Source: Medicago truncatula
Lineage: Eukaryota; Streptophyta; Magnoliopsida; Fabales; Fabaceae
Length of the DNA stretch: 64,000 nt
Assembly: GCF_003473485.1 (NCBI RefSeq)
Contig: NC_053045.1
Location: 36,244,494 to 36,308,493, forward strand
Reading direction: 5' to 3'
Shown here: one piece after another, positions 36,901 through 49,093 of the stretch
Position numbering within the stretch: the stretch's first letter is position 1
Layout: every line of letters starts with the position of its first letter
The notes under the pieces: model-generated
What the model was told of the DNA's origin: nothing
The model's input: only the letters and a program-made list of their open reading frames with translations
Database searches by the model: none
Position numbers and translations under genes: made by a program

Positions 36901-39250
36901 ATTTTTTACCACTGTCTACCAGATACTCTCTATCATGGAAGACTATCATGTTAACAATTGTGACCAGTATATATTCTCACTTTTTATTGAACAGTAATAT
37001 AGGCTTCTTATGAAGTTAGGCTAGTTTCTGTCCTAAATATAAAAGGATTTTCCTCTAGCTCATTGTAGCAGATTATTTAACATGTTAGTGGATGACTTTA
37101 ATTAGTAGTTGTTTTTATAAAATATTCCCTGACCAAAGTTTTAACTTTAATTTCAGGGCGTTCTCTTACTGAATGCTGTTCTCACAGGTTAGATATTTAC
37201 ATTTTTTCATTACGTACATCAGCTAGTATGGAGGTGACCCTGACTATGTTTGGTGTATTATGCTTGTATACTAGTATTTTGTAACTAGCTTTCAATTCAG
37301 TCAGGAAGCACCAAGCAAATTCTCATTCAAAAAAAGGCTGGGAACAATTTACTGATACTGTTATCAAGACAATCTCACAGAAGAAGGAAGGAGTTGTGTT
37401 TCTGCTGTGGGGAAAGTCTGCTCAGGAGAAACTTAGGTACTACCATTGTATAACACTATAACGAGCCTTAAAAAACAAATATGGAATCACTGATGTGGTC
37501 TTACTTACAATAGTCACCTTGATTGAAAAATTATATAAATTTTAATAAATTTGCATTTTTGAGAAATAGATGACAAGCATCTCATTCTGCAAGAGTAAGC
37601 ATGCATCTCATTAATTCCAATCTGCTGTTCAAAATGGTTTTCTTAAACTAAATAGGGTTATTTTCTTTTCTTGCCTGATAAGAAAGATTTTGAAACTTTT
37701 ATATGAGCGAGCTTGTGCATACACAGGTTAATTGATGCAACCAAACATCACATTCTAAAAGCTGCACATCCTTCCGGTTTGTCTGCGAATAGAGGCTTCT
37801 TTGGTTGCAGGTAAGATGGTTTTAGCACTATAATTTATTATGCTGGTATAGGTAAAAGCATTTTGAACTTTCTGCTTTGTGTATATATCAAGTAGGCAGG
37901 CATTCATGACCGAGGCTTAAGTTTGCCTGAAAAATAAGGGTCGGGTCAGTTGTTATGAAGAAATACTCAGTTGTTTGTTTGCATGATACTTCGATTTCAT
38001 AATTTATCTTCCATTTCTGCATTTATCAAGGCTTTTTGTCACATGATAATTCTTAATGGAGCCTTCCTGGTTCAAAATAGAAGCTGTGATTGTTAAGCAT
38101 TTATATTTTGGCCTGCAAGGTTGAGCAAGTGAAAATATGTTGAGTAAGCTTTTGCAAAAAAAAAAGGTTGGGTAAATCATATTTTTCTCTCTTGAGAGAT
38201 GCATACATTACAATTTACACACTCTTTACCTACTTTTAAAATTTGCTCTCCTTTTGTTAAAAGGTTAATATAAGTACACTGAGTAGTGCTAGCAACACTC
38301 TCTCTAACACCCACTTTTTTATTGACTTAAATCAAGGTGGATCACACACTTTGAAAATGGACCCCACTAAAAGTGGTGGGACATGCATTGATTTCATCCA
38401 AAGAAAGTGAGTGTTGACAAGAGTGTCCGCAACATTACTCTAAATACAATTTAGTGTATTTTGATGCGAATGAGCATCTTGATGTGCTTTTTTCATCTGT
38501 ATTTCAGATTTAATCTTATTATATTTTAGTAATGTCACATGGGCCCCGACAGTCCACATTGAGGTTCTTATTATCTGTCCATAATAATATATTGGTTGAC
38601 TTCATATAATTAGTTCATGTGATATGGGGAAGAGAGAAGAAAACAATTGTTATATGGCCCAATTGTTGCATAATTTGTGCAAAGATTCAAGTCCAATAGT
38701 AACACCCCAGTCGGAATGAAATATAAGCAAAAATAAGTACATGTATTTGGTCTAACATTTAGATCTAATACATGATTGTTGCTTAGTTTTCATTTTAGTG
38801 GGAGACCCAGAGCAAATGTTTTAGCAGCCTCATCCGGGTCAGAGTTAGCACCAAATCACCTTATCGCTCATGATTTTTAGCAAAACTCGACTGTTGGGGC
38901 TTGATGGTGCTTTTGGGGAATATTTCGTGAGTTCTATAATATGAACATCATTTATATATATGTTAGCCTCACTACTCAAAATTTATGGATTCGTCTCTGT
39001 TTGTTCCACCTGTGTATTGAATTTTATTTTGTTTAGCTTTATTAATGACTCTTGAAGCGAGTTGAAACTCATATCTTACACATCATAAGGTGTAAATGTA
39101 AAAACCACTTGATCAGTTTTCCTTTTATCAAGCTAAGCAATTTTTCATTCTTACATTGTGTCTATTTGCTTTTCTCTGAACAGGCACTTCTCTCAGACTA
39201 ACAAATATCTGGAGCAAATGGGCATTGGTCCCATAGATTGGCAACTATAA
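33908..39250 (+). CDS. UNG: uracil-DNA glycosylase, canonical family-1 enzyme (UNG copy 4)
   Basis: Seven exons (33908-34115, 34196-34419, 34779-34937, 37157-37187, 37301-37436, 37727-37810, 39184-39250) join in frame to 302 residues. All family-1 motifs are intact: GQDPYHGP with Asp145, Tyr147 and His148, Phe158 for uracil stacking, GVLLLN with Asn203, and [14 protein letters not shown] with His267. The first 70 residues are basic and variable, as expected for a targeting region (nucleus or organelles not decidable). The enzyme cleaves the glycosidic bond of uracil in DNA, starting base-excision repair after cytosine deamination or dUMP incorporation. Introns are swollen by a MITE in intron 2 and a LINE in intron 3, but splice sites look sound. 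It is the only copy here expected to be fully active. The ATG at 33908 matches the starts of the paralogues; an upstream in-frame ATG at 33833 overlaps the promoter and is unlikely. Confidence 0.95.
34470..34724. mobile_element. MITE in intron 2 of UNG copy 4
   Basis: The left end reads gggcatgtttggattaac and the right end gttatccaaacaagtc, which are inverted and imperfect. Inner arms also pair (gcttatac, aagctgaaaataag). The ends resemble the hAT-like tgtttggataa family also seen at 41475. Confidence 0.65.
35160..36592 (+). mobile_element. 5'-truncated L1-type LINE in intron 3 of UNG copy 4
   Basis: The open frame 35183-35683 contains [40 protein letters not shown] and CVVGCGG, the zf-RVT tail of plant L1-type reverse transcriptase proteins. 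After one frameshift it continues with the usual [20 protein letters not shown] segment (about 35825-35885). A 3' UTR of about 600 bases follows, ending in gcaaaaaaa at 36592. The upstream reverse transcriptase is missing, so it is a dead truncated insertion in the same orientation as the host gene. Confidence 0.85.
38280..38441. mobile_element. MITE in intron 6 of UNG copy 4
   Basis: Ends gagtagtgctagcaacactc and gagtgtccgcaacattactc are inverted copies. The interior includes the paired phrases ctaacacccactttttta and gaaagtgagtgttgac. It has no coding capacity. Confidence 0.7.
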
Positions 39251-41470
39251 TGATGGAAAAAAGGTGTCCGAATTTATACGTAGAGTCCAAGTGCTTTTTT
39301 TGGCCAGCTTTCCTTGATGTATAGATTAATTATTCTGTGGATTCCAAATCTACCAAGAAAATAGATGCTTTTGCAGTACTGACCTACTATATACTGTACT
39401 AGTAGCATTTTGGCATAACGATATTCTAGGATCCTAAATTAATTTCCTGCATTATCCATGTGCTGTCTTAATATCAACAAACAATATATTTATGGTGTTG
39501 GTGGAGATTAAAAAAGACATTTTCAATGTGATATCTTCTACCATCTGTATACTAGTTGGGTATATTCTTCAAAGGTAGGCCCGTGTGGCTGTCTTAAACA
39601 AACAACATTATTATTTTTTATGTTATTTTTTGGGAGCTTCTCAAACATCAAACAGATTAAAGGTTTTGGTATTGTTGTTTTCTTTAACCAACTACCGAAT
39701 AATTTTTTCCAAAAACAAACTATTTCGATTTTCTTTTTAAAGAATACATGTATGGAAAAAACCCAAAAAAATATTTAACATTTGCATATAATTTTTCCAT
39801 TGCATCATTTTCAACATTTACTTAAATAATTTTAAAAATAGCATATTCAGGACTTGCCCCGATCCAATCCAAAATAGAATTTGCCTAGAGACACGCTAAA
39901 ATGTTGCACCGTCAATTCATACAAATGTACTTTCCCAGCAATCAATAAATATTGATGAATTACGTAGATAAATCTCTGGAGAAACACACCATAAAAAAGT
40001 ACACATTTTATTTTAATATGACTCATTCTACTCAATCAAATACTGATTTGAGCATCAGATTGTTTGTAGGTACATTATTACATCCTTTATAGAGCATCGT
40101 TGTTTCCTTTCATGGGAGATAGTTTATCCTTTGTAAAGTACAAACTCAAGGTGCAAAGACGAACAGAGACCGATAAAGTACAAACACAAGACGCCGTTAT
40201 ATTATATAATGTAATATGTGGATTAGTGAGTCTAGAATGTTGCAAACATGATTAATGTAGGGTTTTTAGGTAGTCTAAGTCTAAATATTAGATTTAAAGA
40301 TTTTCTCAACTTGCTCATCAATCAAACAAATTTTTACTTATCCTTATAGCATCGGTTTATTGCTTTTATCCTTTGTTTGTCATGCAATATTAGTTAGTAT
40401 GTAGTTCAATGTCACCTTGCATAACCCTTATTGTTAGAAATGCTAGTTAGCCGTATACCATCTTATGCGTTGAACAAACAAACAACAAATCAACCAAATA
40501 AATGAAAAGACAACTATGCAAAGGAGCAAATTTCACACGAAAACAACATAAACAAACTTGGTAGGGATGGTCACAGTGAAAAGGACAGACGAGTAGAAGG
40601 CCTGCAAAAAGGAGTTGTGGGGATGAATAATTGTCTGTAAAGGACTAAAGGGTGTAGAATAAAAATTGTGAGAATGAGATGAAAAAAATGCTTAAAATAG
40701 TGTATAATTATTGGCCTTTTCATAAATATACTCACAAACACTAACGAGATGAGTAGGAAAATGAGAAACTCAAAAAAAGGAAATTTGCTAATTTGATAGA
40801 CATCAAATAAAATCCATCATGTTCTATGGGTGGTCAATTTATCATGGATTGAGTGGCCTCATGTCCATTACTCATTGGCAATATCCAGTGACAGGCACAT
40901 GTCTTTGCTTATGTCTATTGGTTGGCTGGTAAAGGGAATGGTCTTTTTCAAGTTTTCAATTAAGAGTTCATTGATCCTTAAAAAAATAAATGTAAGAGTT
41001 CATTGATAAAATAAATTTAAATATGCAAATGATACATGCAAAAATCAAGTGTCTAAGTTTTAGATCTATAAAAATAGTTTTTACCCTTGTAAATATAGAA
41101 TCTTTTTGTTTTAGCTTTTCATGTTTTGTTTTGATCCTTTTAAAATCTATTTATATTCAAATGTGTCTCTCTAACATTCATTTTAGTCCTTATTTTGAGG
41201 GGTTAAAATCAAATATTCTGCATATTATAAAGAACTAAATCCAATGTAAATCAAGTTTGCAAAGACTAAACAAAACAACAAAGATCATAAGTAAAAATTA
41301 GGTATTTGTGAGGACCAAAACAAAAAAAAACAAAAAAAAAAAATTTCACAAAGACTAAAACTAAAACGTTTGATATTTGCAGAGACCATTTATATATTTA
41401 AGTCATAAAAAAATTAAGACATTCAGAAAAATTCAAAGGTACTAATTGCAATCGTGTGTATAAAAAAATA
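39251..41470. other. UNG 3' flank and spacer
   Basis: The first 250 bases are the 3' UTR and flank shared by UNG copies (taacgatattctaggatcct). Beyond this I recognise no genes; 41100-41400 contains degenerate pieces of the ggactaaaa foldback type common in this window. Confidence 0.5.
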
Positions 41471-41474
41471 TTAT

Positions 41475-42296
41475 GGGTCTGTTTGGGAAACCCAAAAAAA
41501 GAGCTTTTAGCTTTTAGCTTATAGCTTATAAGCTCGTTTGACAAAAAAAGCTCGGTTTGATAACACTTTTTCACCATGAGCTTATAGCTTATTTCACGAG
41601 CTTATAAGCTATTTTTCAGAAGCTATTCCAAGTAGCGTTTGAGCTTATAGCTTATAGCTTCTCACTTTTTCTTCCAATTTTACCCTTATTATTTCATTTA
41701 AATTGTATTTTTATCCATTATAATTTTTATAATAAGCTACGTAATAAAGACTACTATCCCTTTATTCCAATTTTTGTATATATATCAGCTGGCCTTTTTT
41801 TTTTTTTTGAAAAAATATATACCTTCGTTTTTTTTTTACGAAACAAAATACTATTATTCTATTAGTGTTACTTTATTTTTTATTTTTTTGAGGTAAGTGT
41901 TATTTTCTTTATTCTCTGTTATTAGTATTACTCTATTAGTGCTACCTTTTTTTTTGTTTTTGAGGTAAATGTTATTTTCTTTATAAATTAGAAACACTTA
42001 AATGATAATAAATATAAGATAAAATTTTAGTGAATAAAATTTAATTTAATTTATAATACATAGGATATATTAAATTAATAAATTTATAGTATTTTTTTAA
42101 AGAAAAATTAGTTTACAAAATTACAAATACTTAAATTAATGATATAATTTTTATTATGAATTAAGAATACCCTTTATGTCATTTTTTGAACCGTTATTTT
42201 TACCAAACACTTCAGTTAACTTATCAGCTAAAAGTTATCAGCTAAAAGCTACCAGCTACCTTATCAGCTATCCGCTATTTTTACCAAACAGAGTCT
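41475..42296. mobile_element. hAT-like MITE, about 0.8 kb
   Basis: The left end gggtctgtttgggaaa and right end tttaccaaacagagtc are inverted. Subterminal agcttttagcttatagctta repeats on the left match ttatcagctaaaagttatca on the right. No coding capacity is seen; the target duplication is unclear. Confidence 0.65.
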
Positions 42297-43790
42297 ATGA
42301 GTATTTTTTTCTTTACTGAAAGGAGACGTTAATTAAGGAGTTAATGAGAGAAATTATGTAAAATTTATAGACCATTGTTAACAAGTCCTACGAGAACATT
42401 GTTTAAGAAACATATAAAATAAAATTTTATTTGCAAATGCAAGTTAATTACAAGTAGTAAATACACAATTTTTTTGTGTAGTTGTGTATGATATTTAGAA
42501 AGATCGGAATAAATTTGATTTTTCTAGATGTTCTTCCATACACGAGTCCTTGCTCTTACAATTCAAGAATATGTTTATTAGTCATAGTCTCGCTTGGCCT
42601 CTACTGATATTTCACATGTTATTTTCTAGATTGATCACATTTCAGTAAAGGCCAAGTCACGAAAGTGTTATTTTAATTTCCTCCGATCACATTTCACATG
42701 ACTTGGATTTAAATTCCACATTATATGGCTGATAGAATAAACAAAACTTTTTTTGTAAATTTTAATGAGATTGATATTTGTCATTTGATTCTAAGATGCA
42801 TATTTAAATATAATTTTTTTATAGTATATTTAAGAAAACAACAATGCCAGAGTGCTCATACTCATAGTCTGCAAATCAGTAGCACATGCGAATGGGGCAC
42901 TTTCCACGTGATCCATTCAAATGGAATCTATTATATATCCGGGCCATGCTATGCTATGTTCACATTGGGATTCTAATCCTTTTTATCTGTCTTTGATCTC
43001 CTTCATTTCCTTGTCTTCTTTCAATTTAAATTGTTAATTTCCTCCGTTTTAAAATAATAACTTTTTCTTTTTAATTGTACATTTCAATTAATATTCTGCA
43101 CACTACTTCCAAAATATTAATATTTTTAAAATTAACCAATACTAATTAATAAGAATAATTTGATAAAATAATATTTATCTTTCTTTTAATCATTGCATTT
43201 CTTAATATATGTGTAAACACCTAAAACAACACTTGATTATTCAACCTTTTAAATAACTTGATCTAAAGTTACGTTCGATTCAGAAAATAACAATCGGTTA
43301 TCAACTTTATGTAAATTTTGTGCGACAGAAAATTACGACCCCATAAAGTATGACAAGCAGAATCAAATGTGTATCAAAAATAATGTCCCACGTCCATATT
43401 TTTTATATTCAAAAGTTATAATAGTCGAGTTGTGAATAGCTCACATGGTGAAGGACCACCTACCAATGAACAATTAGATTTAAATTGAATTTTTTTTCTA
43501 AATCAAACTGCTATACAACTTGTTGCACCACATCCCTTAAAAAAAAAACTTGTTGCACCACAAAATAGAGTATCAAATATATTCAAGTATTTATAAAGTG
43601 AAAGTTATGGTGGTGGTTACAAGTTAAGAATTCGAGAGCTTGTCTTTTGAATAGAATTTTTAGTGGTTATTTCACCGCTTAATCCTTATTGTTTTAGGTA
43701 TCGTTTGACTTGTCTTTTTTTCTTCTTCTAATTCTCTACATTTTTAGTTGTTTTGTTTGTTTGTTCCTTTTTGTATCTTAACATTTAATG
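42297..43790. other. AT-rich spacer, nothing recognised
   Basis: A Stowaway-like left end (tttcctccgttttaaaataa) occurs near 43038 without a clear right end. The 83-codon frame at 42725 has no family resemblance. Confidence 0.4.
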
Positions 43791-43986
43791 AGTGTAAATA
43801 ACACTTTTTCAACATTCTTTATAACATTAACTTTTTTATTGAAAATTAATATAAATCTTATTCTTTGAAAAGAAATCTCATATAATATAGTAGGATCCAA
43901 ATTGATCTCATCTAATAAAAAAAAAAAAGTGAATGTTAAAAAAAATATTGAAATAAAAGTGTTGCTGACATTCTTTCTTTACACTT
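43791..43986. mobile_element. small MITE
   Basis: The left end agtgtaaataacactttt and right end aaagtgttgctgacattc...tttacact are inverted and imperfect; the interior is AT-rich. Confidence 0.55.
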
Positions 43987-44239
43987 TGTTACTTCAATTT
44001 TATGTTTTATGTCTGAATGACTTTATAATTTAATTATTTTGGTTTCTTAAATAACATGTATAGCTAAGTACTGGTAAAAGAAAGAAGAAGAAAAAACATG
44101 TATAGCTAAAAATGTGTCATTCGGATTACTTACATTAAGAAACCGGCACACCAATAAATACATGTATAGACTGTAGTAACTTATTGTGATTGTTGAGTTT
44201 TACTTTTACCACCTATACTTTTCCTTGTGCATCGTATTT

Positions 44240-45640
44240 TTTCTCAATTTTATCCCTGGTTCGGATTTCGTTTTCTAGATTGTATTTTTAGAATTTTGCA
44301 GATGTTTCCGGATTTAAATATCCTGAATAATGTTTTATCAGAACTTTTGCAATTTTAAACTTTACAATTCGTAAAATAAAATGCGAATAAAATAAAAAAC
44401 ATAAATAAAAAGACACAAACATAAAAATAACTCATTTTATTAATATATGAACAATACATTACAATAATTTTCAAGCTTTTTAAGCTTATTACAATATATG
44501 AACAATACATTTCTAATCTCCTAAGAGCATAATTCTAATCTCATAAGATCTTAACCACTGCTATGTGATAGGACATAGCAGTAGGTTCCCTATTGAAGGA
44601 AAACTTGAGGAGGAGGGAATAGGAGGGCGGGAAGAAGAAAACAATGTCCCTGAGGGAGGTGGGGGGTGCTCGAACTTACGCTCAGACAGGCTAAGCTAAG
44701 AACCACACTGATCCACATGACCCTCAAATGAACCACACTTCTTTGCAGCGCGGTACCATCCTCATTGACCGTTCATACAAACCCTGAAAGTTTTCAACGA
44801 TGCCCTTATCTATGAAAGGCCAACGATTGAAAACCATGGTTGTAGAAGGAAGAGGAGGATGAGAGGGTGGGAGAGGATGGTGTGTGAGCAATGGTGGAGT
44901 TTGGAAAACTATTTATAGGGAGGGGTGGGTCAAAAACGGTTGGGAGGCCATAAATGCAGTCAAAAATGTGGTAAAACGCATTTTTTGACTTGATCACCGA
45001 CAAAAACGTGTGGTACAGACCACCGACCATGACTGATGCATTATGGAATATAAAATCCGGAATGCACTTCTGTTTTCCGGATTAATACGATAATGGTGAA
45101 CGAGAGAAAAGTTGGCACTTCTTGTAGGGCTAAGGACGTTCTGGAATGTATAATCCGGAAAGCTTCAGCATTGGATTCTTTTGAAAGAGAGTCATTAATG
45201 TGGGTTTGAACGGTTACAACCACTAACACGTTTTCATTGACCGTATTAATGACCTAAGACTTTGTTTTATACTATAAATAGGCTTCCATCTTCAACAAAT
45301 ACCTTCATTCTTCATTTCACCTCTTTTATTCCATTTTCTTGAAATGTTTTTAGTTTTTTAGGGGTGTCGGTGGTGTCATGGTCATTGTTGACCGTTCATG
45401 TGAGCCCTGCAATAACATTGCAGCTTGTGTGGGGTTCATATAACGGTCAACAGAGACCCTTGGCATTAAAGAAAGACACAAAAAAACGCATAACATCTGG
45501 TCCGGATTAAATTTTCCAAAAATCACTAACAATCTGGTCCGGATTATATTATCCGAACCAGGGGTAATTTTTGAAATTTTGCAGGACGCGCGAGAAGGCA
45601 GCAGGGTGGGAAAAGTAATAGTCGTGATTGTTGCCAAATT
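44240..45640. mobile_element. unclassified repeat with divergent TATA cassettes
   Basis: The outer parts share inverted ccctggttcggat (44253) and atccgaaccaggg (45550). Six copies of TCCGGA are scattered through it. A minus-strand TATA box (CTATAAATAG, 44909-44920) precedes a CT-rich leader and a 37-codon frame (44837 down to 44724: MVFNRWPFIDKGIVENFQGL...). A plus-strand TATA box (ACTATAAATAGG, 45271-45282) precedes a similar leader and the phrase gttgaccgttcat, which also occurs inverted near 44767. It looks like an old transposon with two promoters; no transposase is recognised. Confidence 0.4.
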
Positions 45641-45771
45641 TGTTTATCATGTGTTAATTTTTTGTTTGCTATACATTTTCCTAGTTTTGTCTATGCTCTC
45701 ATTACACAATTAATACATTTTAAAAAATAATAATACTTTTATCTTTTTTAGAATAAAATTATTATTTATCT

Positions 45772-45859
45772 CCGTGAGCTTTGCTCAATTAGTAAGGATA
45801 ATGCATAATATATGTAAGGTGTGAGGTTCGAACTCCAGACTTTGCAAAAAAAAAGAATA

Positions 45860-45894
<35 letters not shown>

Positions 45895-45897
45895 TTG
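45772..45897 (+). repeat. tRNA-derived SINE-like piece and (ATT)n tract
   Basis: gtgagctttgctcaattagt resembles a tRNA A box, and ggttcgaactcc at about 45826 is a B box. A poly-A follows at about 45846. This is the layout of a tRNA-derived SINE, not an intact tRNA gene, since no cloverleaf acceptor stem is found. An ATT microsatellite occupies about 45866-45897. Confidence 0.6.
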
Positions 45898-45899
45898 GT

Positions 45900-46553
45900 C
45901 TAGTTATTATTATTATTAAAATACTACCTTGTTTATCATGGTAACGAAAAGGCTTTTAAGTTCCACTAGTGGTGACTAAAACTAAGCGACTTTTGAATGA
46001 GGAAATCAATTTCGCGAGTGAGTGAAAAGAAGTGACTAAAATTTTAATTAAGTCTATTTTTTTACATTCTTAAAAATGATTTAATAAAAATCAATTATTA
46101 ATTAGAAATGAAAGAGAATATAAATAAAGTTAAGATAAAATTCCTTTAATAAAGTTAAGATAAAAAGGAACAAAATATGCATAAATTATGTAAAAATTGA
46201 AAGTAATCCTTTAATAAATATTCAAAACACCAATATTTATTTTTGCAAAAGTCATAAATTCAAATCAATGATATATATCTTTTAAAATAAAGATAAATTC
46301 AACCCAAGAAAATATTTTTATTGTCAAGAAAATAAATTTTCAAAACACCTTTTTTCCCTCTAAATTAATAAAGAAATATGATCACTTAAATTATTTAGAA
46401 TATAAAAAAAAATTAAGGAATATCAAAATAATTATTGAAAAATTGTTACTATCTTTTCAAAAATTATTTTTAAGGAAAGATAATTTTAAATCAACAATTT
46501 ACTTTCCAAGAAAAGATAAATTTTAAAATGAATTTAAAAAATATAGACATATC

Positions 46554-46610
<57 letters not shown>

Positions 46611-46664
46611 AAAAACAAGTTAAAAAAAATTAAAGAAGACAAATTAAATAAAATGAATGATTAG
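45900..46664. other. AT-rich spacer with (TA)n microsatellite
   Basis: A pure TA run of more than 20 units lies at about 46557-46603. Nothing else is recognised. Confidence 0.7.
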
Positions 46665-47072
46665 TTCCAACTTAGTCCCCGTAGTTTCACCTGCTCACGA
46701 AATTGGTTCCTATATTTTAAAATTCTTCATTTTTGGTTTTTCCCGCATATTTTAGAACTAAAACAAATTAAGATGTGACATATTTTAAATAATGCGACAT
46801 ACGGACTTATGATATGAAATGATTAACATTCGTGAAATTACAGGAAAAATTCCTAAAAAGTTCAAATTTAACTTTAGAATTTATTTATCTTGCTATTTAA
46901 TTAGTAACATGCAAATACTTTATCCGTCAAGAAAATGCTATGTCATCGTATCATATATTACGTAATTTAAAATATTAAATATTATCATTTTTTTAGTCTA
47001 AAAATTTGCGGAAGGGGCTAAAACTAATGGAATTTGTGAGCAAATAAAAATAGAGACCAAAATTTCTACCAA
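46665..47072. mobile_element. foldback element of the ggactaaa type
   Basis: The left arm includes cctgctcacgaaattggttc and the right arm ccaaatttcgtg-like inverted matches (aatttgtgagcaaataaa, agagaccaaa). Central atgtgacat phrases also pair. Arms are strongly diverged. Confidence 0.45.
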
Positions 47073-47444
47073 GTCAAAAATAATATGAAAATAAATAAAT
47101 GAAACAATGAAATAAAAAAGAATAATAACCTTTAAGTGCAATTTAAAAAAACAATTATCAAAATTTGGTTGATTCGTGTTAAAGATTTAAATAGTAATAT
47201 TATAAAAATAGTAAAATAAGTATTATAAAAAACATTTTAATTGATGGGTGCTAATTGTGAAAAATAGTCTGACTATCTCATCCAAAAATATTCGGTTTTC
47301 AATTTTAATCTATGCTTATTTATAAAATGTCACGTTTCATGCTGCAAATTGGACTGGTATGATTCGATCGAATAAAGAATAAACATTTACGCCTTAACAT
47401 ATTTGACGCTTGATGGACTATGGAGTGACATAGACGAACCGTAC

Positions 47445-48168
47445 ATTGTGACACCTAATATTTGACTTGACCAACTAGCAAGATCTCACTCAACATTGTT
47501 TTGATTGTTCGAGTAATGCTAGCTCAGCTCGTCCTCATTCAACACTGGTTTGATTGTTCAAGCCATGATAGCTTAGCTCGTCCTCGCTAAACATTGGTTT
47601 GACTGTTCAACTCATGCCAACTTAACTTGTCCTCACTCGACTCTGGTTTGGCCAACTCAGCTCGTCCTCGCTCAACATTGGTTTGACTGTTCAAGTCATG
47701 CCAGCTCAGCTCATCCTCAGTGAACAATGGTTTAGTTATTCAAGTGGCGTGAACCATGCCAAGCTCGCGCCAAGTTAAGCAGCAAATAAACTTGTCGTGG
47801 TCATAGCTCAAGTTATGCATGCTCTGAGTTCACGTGTCTTGTACGAATGATTAATGTATCTGAAAGAGCGTGTCAACTTCACGCGCCCTGTACAATCAAG
47901 TTGCAACCTAGTTTACACGCGACCATACTCGAACCAGACAACCAATGCGAGGCTCTGGATCGCAACATAATGGGCTTGAGTAACCAAAGAAAGATCCTTT
48001 AAGTCAACAAATTAAGGACTATAAAAGGGAACACTTGATAGGCATTAGGATAGGGAGATTTCTAGTTCGAACAATGTATTTTCATTTAATTCTTAGGATT
48101 CTTGGAGCACCACCTAGGCACCTCCTTTGAACAACTCGCTTGTTTGTAATTTGTGTTTACATACGTGA
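47445..48168 (+). mobile_element. probable solo LTR with an internal minisatellite
   Basis: From tgtgacacctaatatttgac the sequence runs through a tandem array (about 47484-47745, roughly five degenerate 50-base units around ctcgtcctcgctcaacattg) to a TATA-like ggactataaaaggga (about 48009) and a leader-like region, ending near gtgaacaca. Promoter plus TG...CA-like ends fit a gypsy-type LTR, but no partner LTR or internal domain is in the window. Confidence 0.45.
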
Positions 48169-48955
48169 ACACATTTTTTTTTTTTTTATGATATGTAATT
48201 GATAAAACCTTAAAACAACGTTAGGTTGATAATTTAATTATTTAATATTTATCTTTAATTAATTTATCTACAATTTCAAATTAAAGATTAAATTCGTTTA
48301 GGAACACAAAACATAAACAGAAACTAAAATTGAAAAAAGATACTTAGAGGGGGAAAAATCAAAGAAAAATTTTAATGACTAAAATGAAAGTTTTCTTTAT
48401 TTAGAGGGATTAAAATCATATTTAACCCCTTTATAAAAAAAATTCACGTTTATATTTTTGTGAAGCTCAGTTTGTTGGTTTCGTCGTTGAGGGTTCGTGA
48501 TCGCTAAATGTTCGCCACCATCACCACCACCTTACATGGAGATTATTTGTTAGGGGGGTTTCGTGACTTGTGAGATCTACAATTGTCTCCAGCAAGGGTT
48601 TCCTCCATCGTGACTTTTGCCAACAAATGCTTCAGACACTCATTAAACATTCTAAATTAAGAAAAATTATGTATTTCTTAAAAAGTCAAATATTTTAATC
48701 TTCAATACATTGAATACTTCTTTAAAAAAGAAAATACAGTGAATACACAAATTTTTATATAAATAAAAACTTACCATTCATTTTTATTTCAATACATTGA
48801 ATATTTCTCTAAAAAAAAAAATACACTGAATGCTCAAATTTTTATATAAACCTACCATTTATTTTCCTTCAAAAAAATTACATTGTTTTAGTGAGAAAAA
48901 GACAAAAGAAGGCACGGAGGGAATCGAATCAATGAATGACCACTGTACTCACATT
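48169..48955. other. spacer, nothing recognised
   Basis: AT-rich DNA with two related phrases (atacattgaatayttctyta) at about 48703 and 48791, a short direct duplication of about 85 bases. No gene is seen. Confidence 0.5.
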
Positions 48956-49052
48956 ATTGATTGATTAAATATAAACCCCAGCAGCAGCTCACTATCACTG
49001 CAACTCCCTCGTCGTCTTCACTCTCTCGCTCTCTCACTCAGGTACACTCACA

Positions 49053-49093
<41 letters not shown>

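Noticed and set aside
45772-45853. Possible tRNA gene
   Set aside because: A and B boxes are present, but no acceptor stem or anticodon arm closes and a poly-A follows, so a SINE-like remnant is more likely.
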